The notes below the pieces were generated by a model. That model did no database searches, had not been told where the DNA came from, and saw only the letters and a program-made list of their open reading frames with translations. Below, piece after piece: positions 7,008-14,882 of a stretch of 50,700 nt of DNA. The stretch's first letter is position 1. Each line of letters opens with the position of its first letter. The DNA is taken from assembly GCA_016931915.1 (NCBI GenBank), contig JAFGDU010000107.1, positions 1 to 50,700 of the forward strand, written 5' to 3'. Both the position numbers and the translations under genes were made by a program. This DNA is from Actinomycetota bacterium. GTDB lineage: Bacteria > Actinomycetota > Geothermincolia > Geothermincolales > RBG-13-55-18.

Positions 7008-8453
7008 TCAGACCCCATCCAGCCTGGCCGCGAGCTTCCGGTTCAGCCTTGCCAGCACCTTCAGATACATATCGTCAGACAGGAGCTTCAAGAGGGGCAC
7101 TTTGGGCTTGGCCTGCAGGAGAGCGCGCCTCACCACCTGGGGCGAGATGGTGTTGCCCAGGGGGCTCATGTACTTGGACGCGAATTCGGAGAACTCGGGC
7201 ACCATGTCGAACATGTGCTCGATGTGCTGGTTGAGGCAGCTTACGTGGTCGTCGCTCCAGTCGAAGAGGATGGAGAAGGGGTGTATCTCGCTGAACTCCA
7301 GCAGGAGCTGTATGAGCCCCTTCATGATCTCGGGATCGAAGATAGAGTGGTCCCAGAGCTCCACGAACTCGTCCCCGAACCTGTGCTCGAGACCCAACGG
7401 GGAGGCCTTCCAGCGCCGCTCGTACTCCGCCAGCACCCTCTCCGAGACATCGCCCTTCGAGATGGCCAAGGCGGCGGTCTCCGCGGCGATCCTCCCCGAC
7501 ATGCAGGCGTGCCAGATCCCCTCCCCATCCAGGGGGCATGGAAATCCACCTGCGTCCCCCACCAGCATCATGCCACCGGTGTAGGTCTTGACGGGCTTCT
7601 TCAACCAGGGCAGGAAGTGGGCCTGGTATTCCCGCATCTCGGCGTCGACCACCTTGCAGAACTTGCGGAAGGCAGGTATCTCCATGACCCTCTCCAGGAC
7701 CTCCGTGGGCTTCGTATCCCAATCCGGACGCAGCCACTTGCCCGCCCCGAGGTGGAAGCTCTCGGCGAAATTCATCTGGTAGGCGCCGTTAAAAGGTCCG
7801 AACCAGCACCACTCCGCGTTCCCCACCACCGCGTCCAGTTTGTCCCCGTCGCAGCCGAAGTCGAGCTGGGGCACCAGGGTACATCCCCCGCCCCAGCGGT
7901 TGCGCATGCCGGACTTCCGCGCCATGGTGGACATGCCACCGTCGGCGGCGATGACCACCTCCGCTGCGATGGGCTCACCCTTCTCGGTCTTCACCCCGGT
8001 GACGATGCCGCCGTCCATGATCACGTCGCTGACGAGAGTGGAGGTGCGCAGCTCGGCTCCGGCCTGGACCGCCATATCCGCGATGAGGGGATCGAGGTCG
8101 AGGCGGTAGATCGCCGCCCCTGCCATGCCCTTGTCGAGGGAGTTCGACCACCTGCTCCCATCCCGATCCGAGCCGGTGGTGCCATGGACCAACCGCACCC
8201 GGTTCTCCTCGTCCACCACCTTGATCACGATCATGTCCGCCTTACGGTAAGAGGGAAGCTCGGGCAGCTTGCCCATTATCTCCGGGAAATCCCTCCACCA
8301 CCTGGTACCCAAACCGGCTCCGGAGGAGTTCTTCTCGCCCGGTTTGTCCCCCCGCTCGAAGAAGACCGTCTTCAGTCCCTTTTCCGCAGCTGTCTTCGCG
8401 GCATACGAGCCCCCAGGGCCCGCGCCTACCACCACCACGTCCCATTTCTCCAT
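7008..8453 (-). CDS. FixC/geranylgeranyl-reductase-family FAD-dependent oxidoreductase
   Basis: A 481-residue flavoprotein. The Rossmann motif VVVVGAGPGGSYAAKTAAEK is at residues 6-25, with ERGDKPGEKNSSGAGL as the conserved loop after it and GGMMLVGDAGGFPCPLDGEG (second FAD motif) around residues 298-317. These place it with FixC, ETF-ubiquinone oxidoreductase and geranylgeranyl reductases. The C-terminal 150 residues are helical and include an acidic stretch on HPFSILFDWSDDHVSC. The ferredoxin gene follows 15 nt after it, as FixX follows FixC. It could reduce a prenyl double bond or move electrons from the adjacent PCMH enzymes to quinone; the ferredoxin partner favours electron transfer. 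The ATG at 8453 has GGGGGT upstream at long spacing and a nearer CAGGT. Confidence 0.9.
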   Translation of the reverse strand: MEKWDVVVVGAGPGGSYAAKTAAEKGLKTVFFERGDKPGEKNSSGAGLGTRWWRDFPEIMGKLPELPSYRKADMIVIKVVDEENRVRLVHGTTGSDRDGSRWSNSLDKGMAGAAIYRLDLDPLIADMAVQAGAELRTSTLVSDVIMDGGIVTGVKTEKGEPIAAEVVIAADGGMSTMARKSGMRNRWGGGCTLVPQLDFGCDGDKLDAVVGNAEWCWFGPFNGAYQMNFAESFHLGAGKWLRPDWDTKPTEVLERVMEIPAFRKFCKVVDAEMREYQAHFLPWLKKPVKTYTGGMMLVGDAGGFPCPLDGEGIWHACMSGRIAAETAALAISKGDVSERVLAEYERRWKASPLGLEHRFGDEFVELWDHSIFDPEIMKGLIQLLLEFSEIHPFSILFDWSDDHVSCLNQHIEHMFDMVPEFSEFASKYMSPLGNTISPQVVRRALLQAKPKVPLLKLLSDDMYLKVLARLNRKLAARLDGV

Positions 8454-8552
8454 GACCTGCTGACCCCCTTTATCGGCTACAAAGCCTGTTTTCTCTCGCC
8501 CCGATAATGCGTTGCCGTTTTTTGACGGAGGGCGTTACCGGTTGATGCTCGC

Positions 8553-10232
8553 TCATCCCTGCTCCGGCGGTCCCGATTCGGTCCAGCTCTTCTCCTCGAC
8601 GATCTTCTCCAGCAGCGCCCTCTGGTCGGGGTCCACATTGGACATATCGAAGTCAGCCTCCCTGCAGTACAGGGTGTCGTCGGTGGCCCGCCTGGGATCC
8701 AGAAAGCTGGATATCTTCCTCTGCCAGCGGTTATAGTTGGCGGCCATGGGGCTCATGATCTTGCGTACCCTGGGATCCGAGGAGAAGCCGGGCTCCATGC
8801 ATTCATCGGCGGCGGCGATGGTGAGATCTGCAAAAATGGGCCCCAGGGCTTCGCGGTGCTTTTCGTTGCGGGGATCGAACTGGTATACCACCTCGCAGTG
8901 TGCCCAGCCGTTGTTCTCATAGGACACGTAATACGGGTTGTCCACCAGGTCGTTGATGATACCCTCCCGCTTGATCCACTTGTCTTTGATAACGTTGCAG
9001 TGATCCCGCCAGTTCTCCTGGGTATCGATGGCCTCGTTCCTGCTCAACGCGGTGTTGAAGGAACCCCCCATCCTGAAGACCAGGGCCGGGACAGTGGCCC
9101 TGATGAAATTGAGGTAGGCCATGGACACGAAGGGGCGCAAGTCCCCCATGCTGATCACGATACCGCCCTGATCCGCGACGATGTTTTTCAAAACCGCGGT
9201 CTGCCATTCCAGGTGCTCCCTGGAGTCGCCAGCCAGCACCATCATCAACGAGTATTCCATGGTGCCTCCGAAGATCTTGTTGAGGGTTTTCGCCCTGGTG
9301 AGCTTATCGAAGAGCCGGGGTGTCATGATGTTGAAGTACATGACCACCGCCGTGCGCAGGGTATTGTACCCGATCTCCGCCTCTCCGATCTTGAGGTTTG
9401 CCTCCAGGAACCTCGCGCGGTCCGGCAAGACGCACATGAAGAAGGCCAGTTCCTCCGGCACCACCGATTCAGCGTCCAGCAGCAGCCCCTTTGTCTCCGT
9501 CTCGGCCGGCCCCGGCCAGTCGTACAGCTTCAGCGCCACCTTGGTGAAGACGCCCAGGCTGCCCTGGGTGCCGGTAGAGCCCCTCATGATGCCGCGCAGT
9601 GAAGGCCCCGGGCCATCGCCGCAGAACCATTCCAGGCCGGAGCCGGGGGTCCCCAGCCTGAGGACCTCTCCGTCGGGGAGCACCCATTCGGCGCCCAGCA
9701 CGTTGCGGGGGCTGTAGCTCATATAGTTGCCGTCGTGGCCCACACCCCAACCCGAGGTGGCGCTGGCCAGGGGGGAGCAGGCCGGCCCCGCCCCGATGAT
9801 GTGGGTGTTGAGGCCGAGCTTCATGGTCTCCGCCTGCAACTCGCCTCCGCATACGTAGGGTTCCACCACCGCGTACATGTTCTTCTCGTCTATCTCGAGG
9901 ATGCGGTTCATACGCCGCAGGTCCACCTGGACCACGTTGTCGTAGGTGGGGCCGTTCCACACCCCCCAGCCGGTGGAGAAGGCCTTGAACTTGAGGCCGT
10001 GCCTGTTACAGACGCGCACCACCTCCTGTACCTCCTCGGTGCAGGAGGGCAGGACCACGGCTATGGGGCGGATGACCCAGCGTTCCGTCGGATGGTCGTT
10101 ATTGGTCGGTTGCCAGGCGTAGCCATCCAGCACCCCGGGCTCGCGGGAGGCGTTCTCGGCCCCTACCGCCGCCTCCAGGTCGCGGTAGGCCTCATCGGAG
10201 ATGACGCCGAAAGTAGTCTTTTCACCAGTCAT
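8553..10232 (-). CDS. FAD-binding PCMH-type oxidoreductase, paralog 2
   Basis: A 559-residue paralog of the protein at 4841-6484, with the same domain order: PCMH FAD-binding fold (RPIAVVLPSCTEEVQEVVR, AFSTGWG, GAGPACSPLASATSGWGVGHD) then cap domain and terminal WTESGPP. Two ATGs lie two codons apart; GGGAGG abuts the first, while the second, at 10232, has the proper 7-nt gap, so I chose the second. It is the first enzyme gene downstream of the TetR regulator (157 bp gap). The two paralogs differ in length (about 12 extra residues here) and in several cap-domain blocks, which suggests either different substrates or two subunits of one complex, as in GlcDE-like assemblies. Function beyond the family is not known. 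Confidence 0.88.
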   Translation of the reverse strand: MTGEKTTFGVISDEAYRDLEAAVGAENASREPGVLDGYAWQPTNNDHPTERWVIRPIAVVLPSCTEEVQEVVRVCNRHGLKFKAFSTGWGVWNGPTYDNVVQVDLRRMNRILEIDEKNMYAVVEPYVCGGELQAETMKLGLNTHIIGAGPACSPLASATSGWGVGHDGNYMSYSPRNVLGAEWVLPDGEVLRLGTPGSGLEWFCGDGPGPSLRGIMRGSTGTQGSLGVFTKVALKLYDWPGPAETETKGLLLDAESVVPEELAFFMCVLPDRARFLEANLKIGEAEIGYNTLRTAVVMYFNIMTPRLFDKLTRAKTLNKIFGGTMEYSLMMVLAGDSREHLEWQTAVLKNIVADQGGIVISMGDLRPFVSMAYLNFIRATVPALVFRMGGSFNTALSRNEAIDTQENWRDHCNVIKDKWIKREGIINDLVDNPYYVSYENNGWAHCEVVYQFDPRNEKHREALGPIFADLTIAAADECMEPGFSSDPRVRKIMSPMAANYNRWQRKISSFLDPRRATDDTLYCREADFDMSNVDPDQRALLEKIVEEKSWTESGPPEQG

Positions 10233-10389
10233 ATTCATACCTCCCCTTTAAACACTGGCCTGCACCGCGATGCCGGCATCCGCAACGGCACCATACAGAT
10301 GTCTCCAGCCCTGCAGCGAGGAGGCGGCCAGCGCGGCGTTCCACTTTCCGGGGTGAACGGTATCATGTGCGCTCATATCGTCGAGCGCC

Positions 10390-11025
10390 TTATTCCTTCC
10401 GTTTTCTTACCCCCCGCAGCAGTGTCTCGATGGCGGTCTCGAAAAGCTCGCGATAGTTCTCCGCACCCCCGTCCGCCTCGTCCTCCATTACGGCCAGGTC
10501 CAGTATTCCCGTTGCCATTCTCCACGTTATCAAGGCTATGTCGCTCGCATTGGTATCCTCCCTGAACTCCCCTCCTTCTATCCCCTCCTGGATCACCCTG
10601 ACGCCGGGCTCCAGCAACTCCCCCGTATAACCGTTGATGGTCTCGACAAGGTCATGTGAGGTGTTCTCCCGTGCATCCTCGGTGAGGAAATACTGCGTGA
10701 TGCGGAAATATTCCCGGTTCTCCAGGCAGTGGTCGATGAAGGAGAAGTAGATGGCCTTCACCCTCTCCTCCGTTCCCTTTGCGCCCGCCAGAGCCCGGTT
10801 CATGCGCTCCTCGAGCAGGCGGAACCCCTCCATGATCACGGAGATATAGAGTTCGTCCTTGCTGTTGAAATAGAGGTACAGCGTGCCCTTGGAAAGCTCG
10901 GACCGCTCCGCGATCTCCTCCATGGTCGTACGGTAGCCCTTGGCGAAGAAGAGGTCCCGGGCGGCCGTCAGGATAGTATCCCTGCGGTACTGTTTCTCCC
11001 TTTCCCTGCGTGCCGAGATGCCCAT
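10390..11025 (-). CDS. TetR/AcrR-family transcriptional regulator
   Basis: A 211-residue TetR-type repressor. The DNA-binding domain occupies about residues 13-60: YRRDTILTAARDLFFAKGYR, then TTMEEIAERSELSKGTLY (helix-turn-helix) and LYFNSKDELYISVI. The C-terminal ligand domain is all-helical and resembles those of fatty-acid-responsive members. The ATG at 11025 is chosen because a longer TTG-started version would begin at the transcription start itself. The gene lies behind a near-ideal promoter carrying a palindrome typical of TetR operators (11091-11135), so autoregulation is likely. The redox genes downstream on the same strand are the probable targets, possibly responding to an acyl-CoA or lipid; the ligand is inferred only from context. 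Confidence 0.92.
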   Translation of the reverse strand: MGISARREREKQYRRDTILTAARDLFFAKGYRTTMEEIAERSELSKGTLYLYFNSKDELYISVIMEGFRLLEERMNRALAGAKGTEERVKAIYFSFIDHCLENREYFRITQYFLTEDARENTSHDLVETINGYTGELLEPGVRVIQEGIEGGEFREDTNASDIALITWRMATGILDLAVMEDEADGGAENYRELFETAIETLLRGVRKRKE

Positions 11026-11090
11026 GATGCAGGATGCAGCCTTTCCACACGTGCGTGCCACAGGATAGCTGGCGAGACAGAATCCCCTCA

Positions 11091-11135
11091 ATAATGACTG
11101 ATAGTCATTATATAAATATCGGTCATTATTGTCAA
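11091..11135 (-). promoter_or_regulatory. Consensus promoter with palindromic TetR-type operator
   Basis: The minus strand carries TTGACA (11130-11135), a 17-bp spacer and TATAAT (11107-11112), a perfect sigma-70 consensus. A perfect 9-3-9 palindrome (ATAATGACT, GAT, AGTCATTAT; 11091-11111) overlaps the -10 and the start point. A second half-site, GGTCATTAT (11121-11129), fills the spacer. A regulator bound here would block RNA polymerase. The TetR gene starts 66 bp downstream. Confidence 0.85.
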
Positions 11136-11175
11136 TCCCGGATCATTGCCGGCAGCCCCTTTTTATCTCTCCCCT

Positions 11176-12228
11176 TCAGACGAGGTGAAAGCCGGGGATG
11201 GTACGCGGCAGCAACCCCTGAAAGGCACGGGGGTATCTGAACTGCAGGTACATGAAGGAGCGCAGTGCAGCCCGCCGCATCCACAGGGGCTGCAGCTCTA
11301 CCATCTTGCGCGCGGCCCACGTATAACGGTAGATACGTACGGCATTCCGGAACAGTCGCTCTGCCTCTCCCCTGTTGTCCACGGCCATGGCCGCTATCTT
11401 GCCCGAGATCAGGGCGGCGTGAACCCCGAAGAGGAACATGGGATCGTTCATGCCCGCGAGCGCTCCGGCCAGTATCTTGTTCCCCGCGAAGAGGCGGGCG
11501 TTATCGGGTCTCTTGACTCCCACGGCTCCGCTGAATTCCCTCCACGTCTCGAAGCTCACCCCCTCCTGCTCCCAGAGCTGTTCCGTCCAGCGGTCCAGGG
11601 TATCCTTCGCCACCGGCCTGCGATCGAAAAAGAGCGCGAACGAGATACCGTTGGAGTTGGAGAAGTAGCAATAATCCCGTGTATCGTCGTTCTCCCACAG
11701 GATGGTCACCGGCGGACCCTCGTACCTGCCGTTGGCTACGTGCCCGTAGACGTCCTGGTAGGGTATATCCAGCATCTCGAAGACCGGCGCGGACAGGCCG
11801 GTTGCGATGATGCTTGCGGGGGGAAGTCCATCCAGGTCGCCACGGGAACCCAGTCTCCACCCGAACTCGAAGCTGACCCCGCTCTCCGTTGCCGCCTGGT
11901 AGAGGCGGCTCTCCAGGGAGGTGGAGCGCGCTCCCCTCTCTACCGCATGCAGATGCTGACCGGTGCCGTCCGCCTCGTAGCGCCGGCCGAAGACGTAAGC
12001 GCGCATCACGGGCGTGGGCGTTACCGAGGGCGGGCCGAGATCAACCCCCAGGAACCTGCCCAACGGCCCCGGCTTCATGGGGGTGGTATCGACCCCGGGG
12101 TGATGGTCGGGGCTCCCGCCTACCCGCTCCCCTGCCTCGAGGACCCTGACCTGGTGTCCCTCTCTCGCACAGTTTATAGCCGCTACCATTCCGGCAAGGC
12201 CCGCTCCGACCACTATGACCTCGGCCAT
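11176..12228 (-). CDS. FAD/NAD(P)-binding oxidoreductase (amine-oxidase-like flavoprotein)
   Basis: A 350-residue flavoprotein. The N-terminal dinucleotide fold is clear: VIVVGAGLAGMVAAINCA followed by LEAGERVGG (residues 4-39), as in amine oxidases, phytoene desaturases and related enzymes. A second FAD contact is likely in the GNKILAGALAGMNDPMFLFG block (about residues 269-288), which replaces the usual GD motif. It is shorter than typical amine oxidases (about 450), so the substrate domain is reduced. The C-terminal 60 residues are basic and aromatic (RRAALRSFMYLQFRYPRAFQ), compatible with membrane association. It starts 23 nt after the pyruvate kinase stop codon, with AAGGGGGTAAGGG before ATG 12228, so it probably shares that transcript. 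Substrate unknown. Confidence 0.82.
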   Translation of the reverse strand: MAEVIVVGAGLAGMVAAINCAREGHQVRVLEAGERVGGSPDHHPGVDTTPMKPGPLGRFLGVDLGPPSVTPTPVMRAYVFGRRYEADGTGQHLHAVERGARSTSLESRLYQAATESGVSFEFGWRLGSRGDLDGLPPASIIATGLSAPVFEMLDIPYQDVYGHVANGRYEGPPVTILWENDDTRDYCYFSNSNGISFALFFDRRPVAKDTLDRWTEQLWEQEGVSFETWREFSGAVGVKRPDNARLFAGNKILAGALAGMNDPMFLFGVHAALISGKIAAMAVDNRGEAERLFRNAVRIYRYTWAARKMVELQPLWMRRAALRSFMYLQFRYPRAFQGLLPRTIPGFHLV

Positions 12229-12251
12229 CCCTTACCCCCTTATTATCATGA

Positions 12252-13688
12252 CTAACCGGTCACGCAATGTATGGTATTGGTGGTCGGCTTGCCTTCCTCG
12301 CCCCTTTCCCGCACACCTGCCGTTACCACGACCGTATCCCCGGGACCCAGGAGGCCCTCCTCCCTGGCGACGTCCTCGGCCGCCGCGAACATCTCCTCTA
12401 TGCTGCCTCGCACTCCCACCAGGCGGGGATAGACCCCCCAGAAGAGCGTCAGGCGCCTTGCCGCCTGAGGGTTGGGCGTGGGGGCCAGGATAGGCTGCCG
12501 GGGGCGGAAGCGGCTCATCTGGCGTGCCGTGAAGCCCGATTCCGTCGGCGCTACGATCGCCGTTGCCTGCATTCCGCGTGCCAGCTCGCAGGCAGCATAG
12601 CAGATCGCTTCCACCACCCCCCCGCCGATCCAGCGCCGGCGCTCCTCGAGCAGGATATCATAGGAGAGGGCCGTCTCGGCCCTGTTGATGATGCGCTGCA
12701 TGGTATCCACGGCCTCTACGGGATAGCCTCCCACCGCCGTCTCCCCCGAGAGCATCACGGCATCCGCAGCATCGAAAACGGCGTTGGCCACGTCGGAGAC
12801 CTCCGCCCGCGTAGGCGACGGGTGCTCGATCATGCTCTGAAACATCTGAGTGGCGGTTATCACGGGCTTGCCCCGGCTCGCTGCCACCTCTATGATGCGC
12901 CGTTGTATCAGCGGTATCTCCTCCAGGGGCATCTCCACCCCCAGGTCACCGCGGGCTACCATCACGCCGTCGGCTTCCTCCACCACGGCCTCCAGGTCAT
13001 CGACCGCCTCTCTCTTCTCTATCTTCGCCACGATGGGTATGTCCGAACCTCTCTTGACCAACTCCTCGCGCAGCCGCTCTATGTCCATGGGCGAGCGCGT
13101 GAACGAGAGCGCGACCCAGTCAACACCCAGCTCCAGGCCAAGTTCCAGATCCCCGAGGTCCTTTGCGGTCAGGGGAGGCAAGCCGAGCTGCACACCGGGC
13201 AGGTTGACCCCCTTGCGCGAGCGCAGCCACCCCCCGCTCTCCACCCTGCACCGTACCTCATCCTCGCCCGCTTCGAGCACCCTCAGCCGTATGGCTCCGT
13301 CGTCGAGCAACACGGCATCGTCGCGGCTCAGCGCCTCCGCCAGACCGGGCCAGCTCACGCTGGCGGCACGCTCATCACCCTCTTTTTCCACCATGGAGAG
13401 TAGAAAATCCTGCCCATCTACCAGGTATGCCTCTCCGCCGGCGATCTCTCCCACCCTGATCTTGGGACCCATGAGGTCGAGGATGATGCTGACTTCCTTG
13501 TCCGCTCGCCGTGAGGCCTCCCGTAAAGCCAGGAACTCCTCTCGTATCACCTGGTGAGAAGCGTGGGATGCATTGATGCGGGCAACGTCCATGCCGGACG
13601 TTATCATGCGCTCCAGTATTGCCGTATCCCGACATGCCGGGCCCAGGGTAGCTACTATCTTGGTCTTGCCAGACGCGGGTGCTTTCAA
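12252..13688 (-). CDS. pyk: Pyruvate kinase
   Basis: A 478-residue pyruvate kinase, which converts phosphoenolpyruvate and ADP to pyruvate and ATP in glycolysis. It begins with the substrate-site strand TKIVATLGPAC. It contains DLMGPKIRVG, the signature IVAKIEKREAV with the catalytic Lys, DGVMVARGDLGVEMP, ITATQMFQSMIEHPSPTRAE and MLSGETAVGGYPVEAV, then a standard C-terminal domain. The length is normal. The N-terminal 'NFSH' loop reads NASH. The start is TTG at 13688, preceded by GGAGGGG; an open frame extends 276 bp further upstream but only antisense-like sequence of the previous gene is found there. The TTG overlaps the stop of the preceding propeller-like gene as TTGA, so the two are translationally coupled, an unusual operon partner for a glycolytic enzyme. 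Confidence 0.95.
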   Translation of the reverse strand: MKAPASGKTKIVATLGPACRDTAILERMITSGMDVARINASHASHQVIREEFLALREASRRADKEVSIILDLMGPKIRVGEIAGGEAYLVDGQDFLLSMVEKEGDERAASVSWPGLAEALSRDDAVLLDDGAIRLRVLEAGEDEVRCRVESGGWLRSRKGVNLPGVQLGLPPLTAKDLGDLELGLELGVDWVALSFTRSPMDIERLREELVKRGSDIPIVAKIEKREAVDDLEAVVEEADGVMVARGDLGVEMPLEEIPLIQRRIIEVAASRGKPVITATQMFQSMIEHPSPTRAEVSDVANAVFDAADAVMLSGETAVGGYPVEAVDTMQRIINRAETALSYDILLEERRRWIGGGVVEAICYAACELARGMQATAIVAPTESGFTARQMSRFRPRQPILAPTPNPQAARRLTLFWGVYPRLVGVRGSIEEMFAAAEDVAREEGLLGPGDTVVVTAGVRERGEEGKPTTNTIHCVTG

Positions 13689-14752
13689 TTCCCCTCCAGT
13701 GCCACACGATAGATCCCGTCCGCTCCCACGAAGTAGATCGCGCCCCCCACCTCGTTCCACGCCAGCGGCGGCCTCGCGCCCAGCTCGGGATAGCGATAGA
13801 TGATCCGCTCCGCGTAGTCGAAATACTCGAGGCCTTTTCTTCCCACGTATGCCAGCCGCTGCTCCGCCCGGGAGGGATAGAATATATAATAGGTGTCTTC
13901 CGGGCCCAACCCGTCCGTGGAGCCCAATTTCTTCACGTGGTCCGGCGGCTTCACCCTGGACCATACGCCCTTGATCGTGTTCTCCCCCTTGATGGATTCA
14001 GGTCCTATGCATATGATCGCATCCTGAGTGGGCCACCATATATACTCCACCTCGTTTTCAAACTCGACGTAATCATTCCAACCCTTGCTGCCGAGGACCG
14101 CTGTCTGCAGCAGGTCCATATATTCTCCCTCCGTGCCTCCATCTCCCTCATCATAAAGGGATATCACCATGCCTCCCGCCGGGTCCCATGCCGCCAGGGC
14201 TTGCGCTTCGGCCAGCAATTCCTTGCCCGACCCATCCGCCTCCATGACCCAGAATTCCGCATCGCCGGATACGGATGATCCCTGCGAGACCGTCCAGAGT
14301 ATAAACCTCCCGTCAGGGGAAGGGAGAGGGCTGCCGTCGTAGGCGGAACTCGCAGTGAGATTCTCGCTGGTTCCCACCTCCGGTTCAAGCACGAAGATGT
14401 CGCCCTGATGATCGAAAACGAGGTATTGCGTATAACCCAGCCATGCAAGCCGCGAGCCCTCGATCTCCTGGGAATGGACCTCGCGGTGCCCGCCCTCTAT
14501 CTCGAATACCCTTAAAACGCTCCCCACGCCTCCCCGCGTTCCCTCGATAAGGGCAAGGTAGCGGCCGTCACCCGAAACATGCATGGAGCGTATCTCTGTA
14601 TCCTCCAGGGTTATCACAAGTTCGCCCCTGGAATACATCTCCTCCACCTTGGTCTCGGGGACGAACACGATGCCCGAGAGGATCTCCAGCATAACGTAGC
14701 TGATCGCCACCAGCACGATGCAGGATGCCACCATGGCGATGATGATCATCAC
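13685..14752 (-). CDS. Membrane-anchored TolB/WD40-like beta-propeller protein
   Basis: A 355-residue protein with an N-terminal signal anchor (MIIIAMVASCIVLVAISYVM) and a body of repeated four-strand units with the TolB/PD40 look: SGDGRYLALIEG, PSPDGRFILWTV, DAEFWVMEADGSGKEL and LAYVGRKGLEYFDYAERIIY. Such propellers usually bind peptides or envelope partners outside the membrane. The annotated ATG at 14752 has no close ribosome site. A GGGGTGAG lies 20 nt upstream, and the codons between encode a basic ISKRFV segment typical of the start of an anchor; an ATT start at 14770 or GTG at 14755 is therefore possible. The gene is coupled to pyruvate kinase by a TTGA overlap. Function unknown. Confidence 0.75.
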   Translation of the reverse strand: MMIIIAMVASCIVLVAISYVMLEILSGIVFVPETKVEEMYSRGELVITLEDTEIRSMHVSGDGRYLALIEGTRGGVGSVLRVFEIEGGHREVHSQEIEGSRLAWLGYTQYLVFDHQGDIFVLEPEVGTSENLTASSAYDGSPLPSPDGRFILWTVSQGSSVSGDAEFWVMEADGSGKELLAEAQALAAWDPAGGMVISLYDEGDGGTEGEYMDLLQTAVLGSKGWNDYVEFENEVEYIWWPTQDAIICIGPESIKGENTIKGVWSRVKPPDHVKKLGSTDGLGPEDTYYIFYPSRAEQRLAYVGRKGLEYFDYAERIIYRYPELGARPPLAWNEVGGAIYFVGADGIYRVALEGN

Positions 14753-14882
14753 AAAGCGTTTAGAAATGGGAACTCACCCCTTGATTCCGCTCCCTTTCCA
14801 CCCCGCCGGCGATCGTCCCTCTTGCCCGCTCCAGCCTCTGCCACCGTTTCCGCCCGCTGATAAGGCAACGCGGCAACTTCCG

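Noticed and set aside
13689..13964. 92-residue N-terminal extension of pyruvate kinase
   Set aside because: The extra sequence is Arg/Gly-rich, overlaps the propeller gene out of frame, and the family N-terminus TKIVATLGP begins just after the TTG at 13688, which has its own ribosome site.
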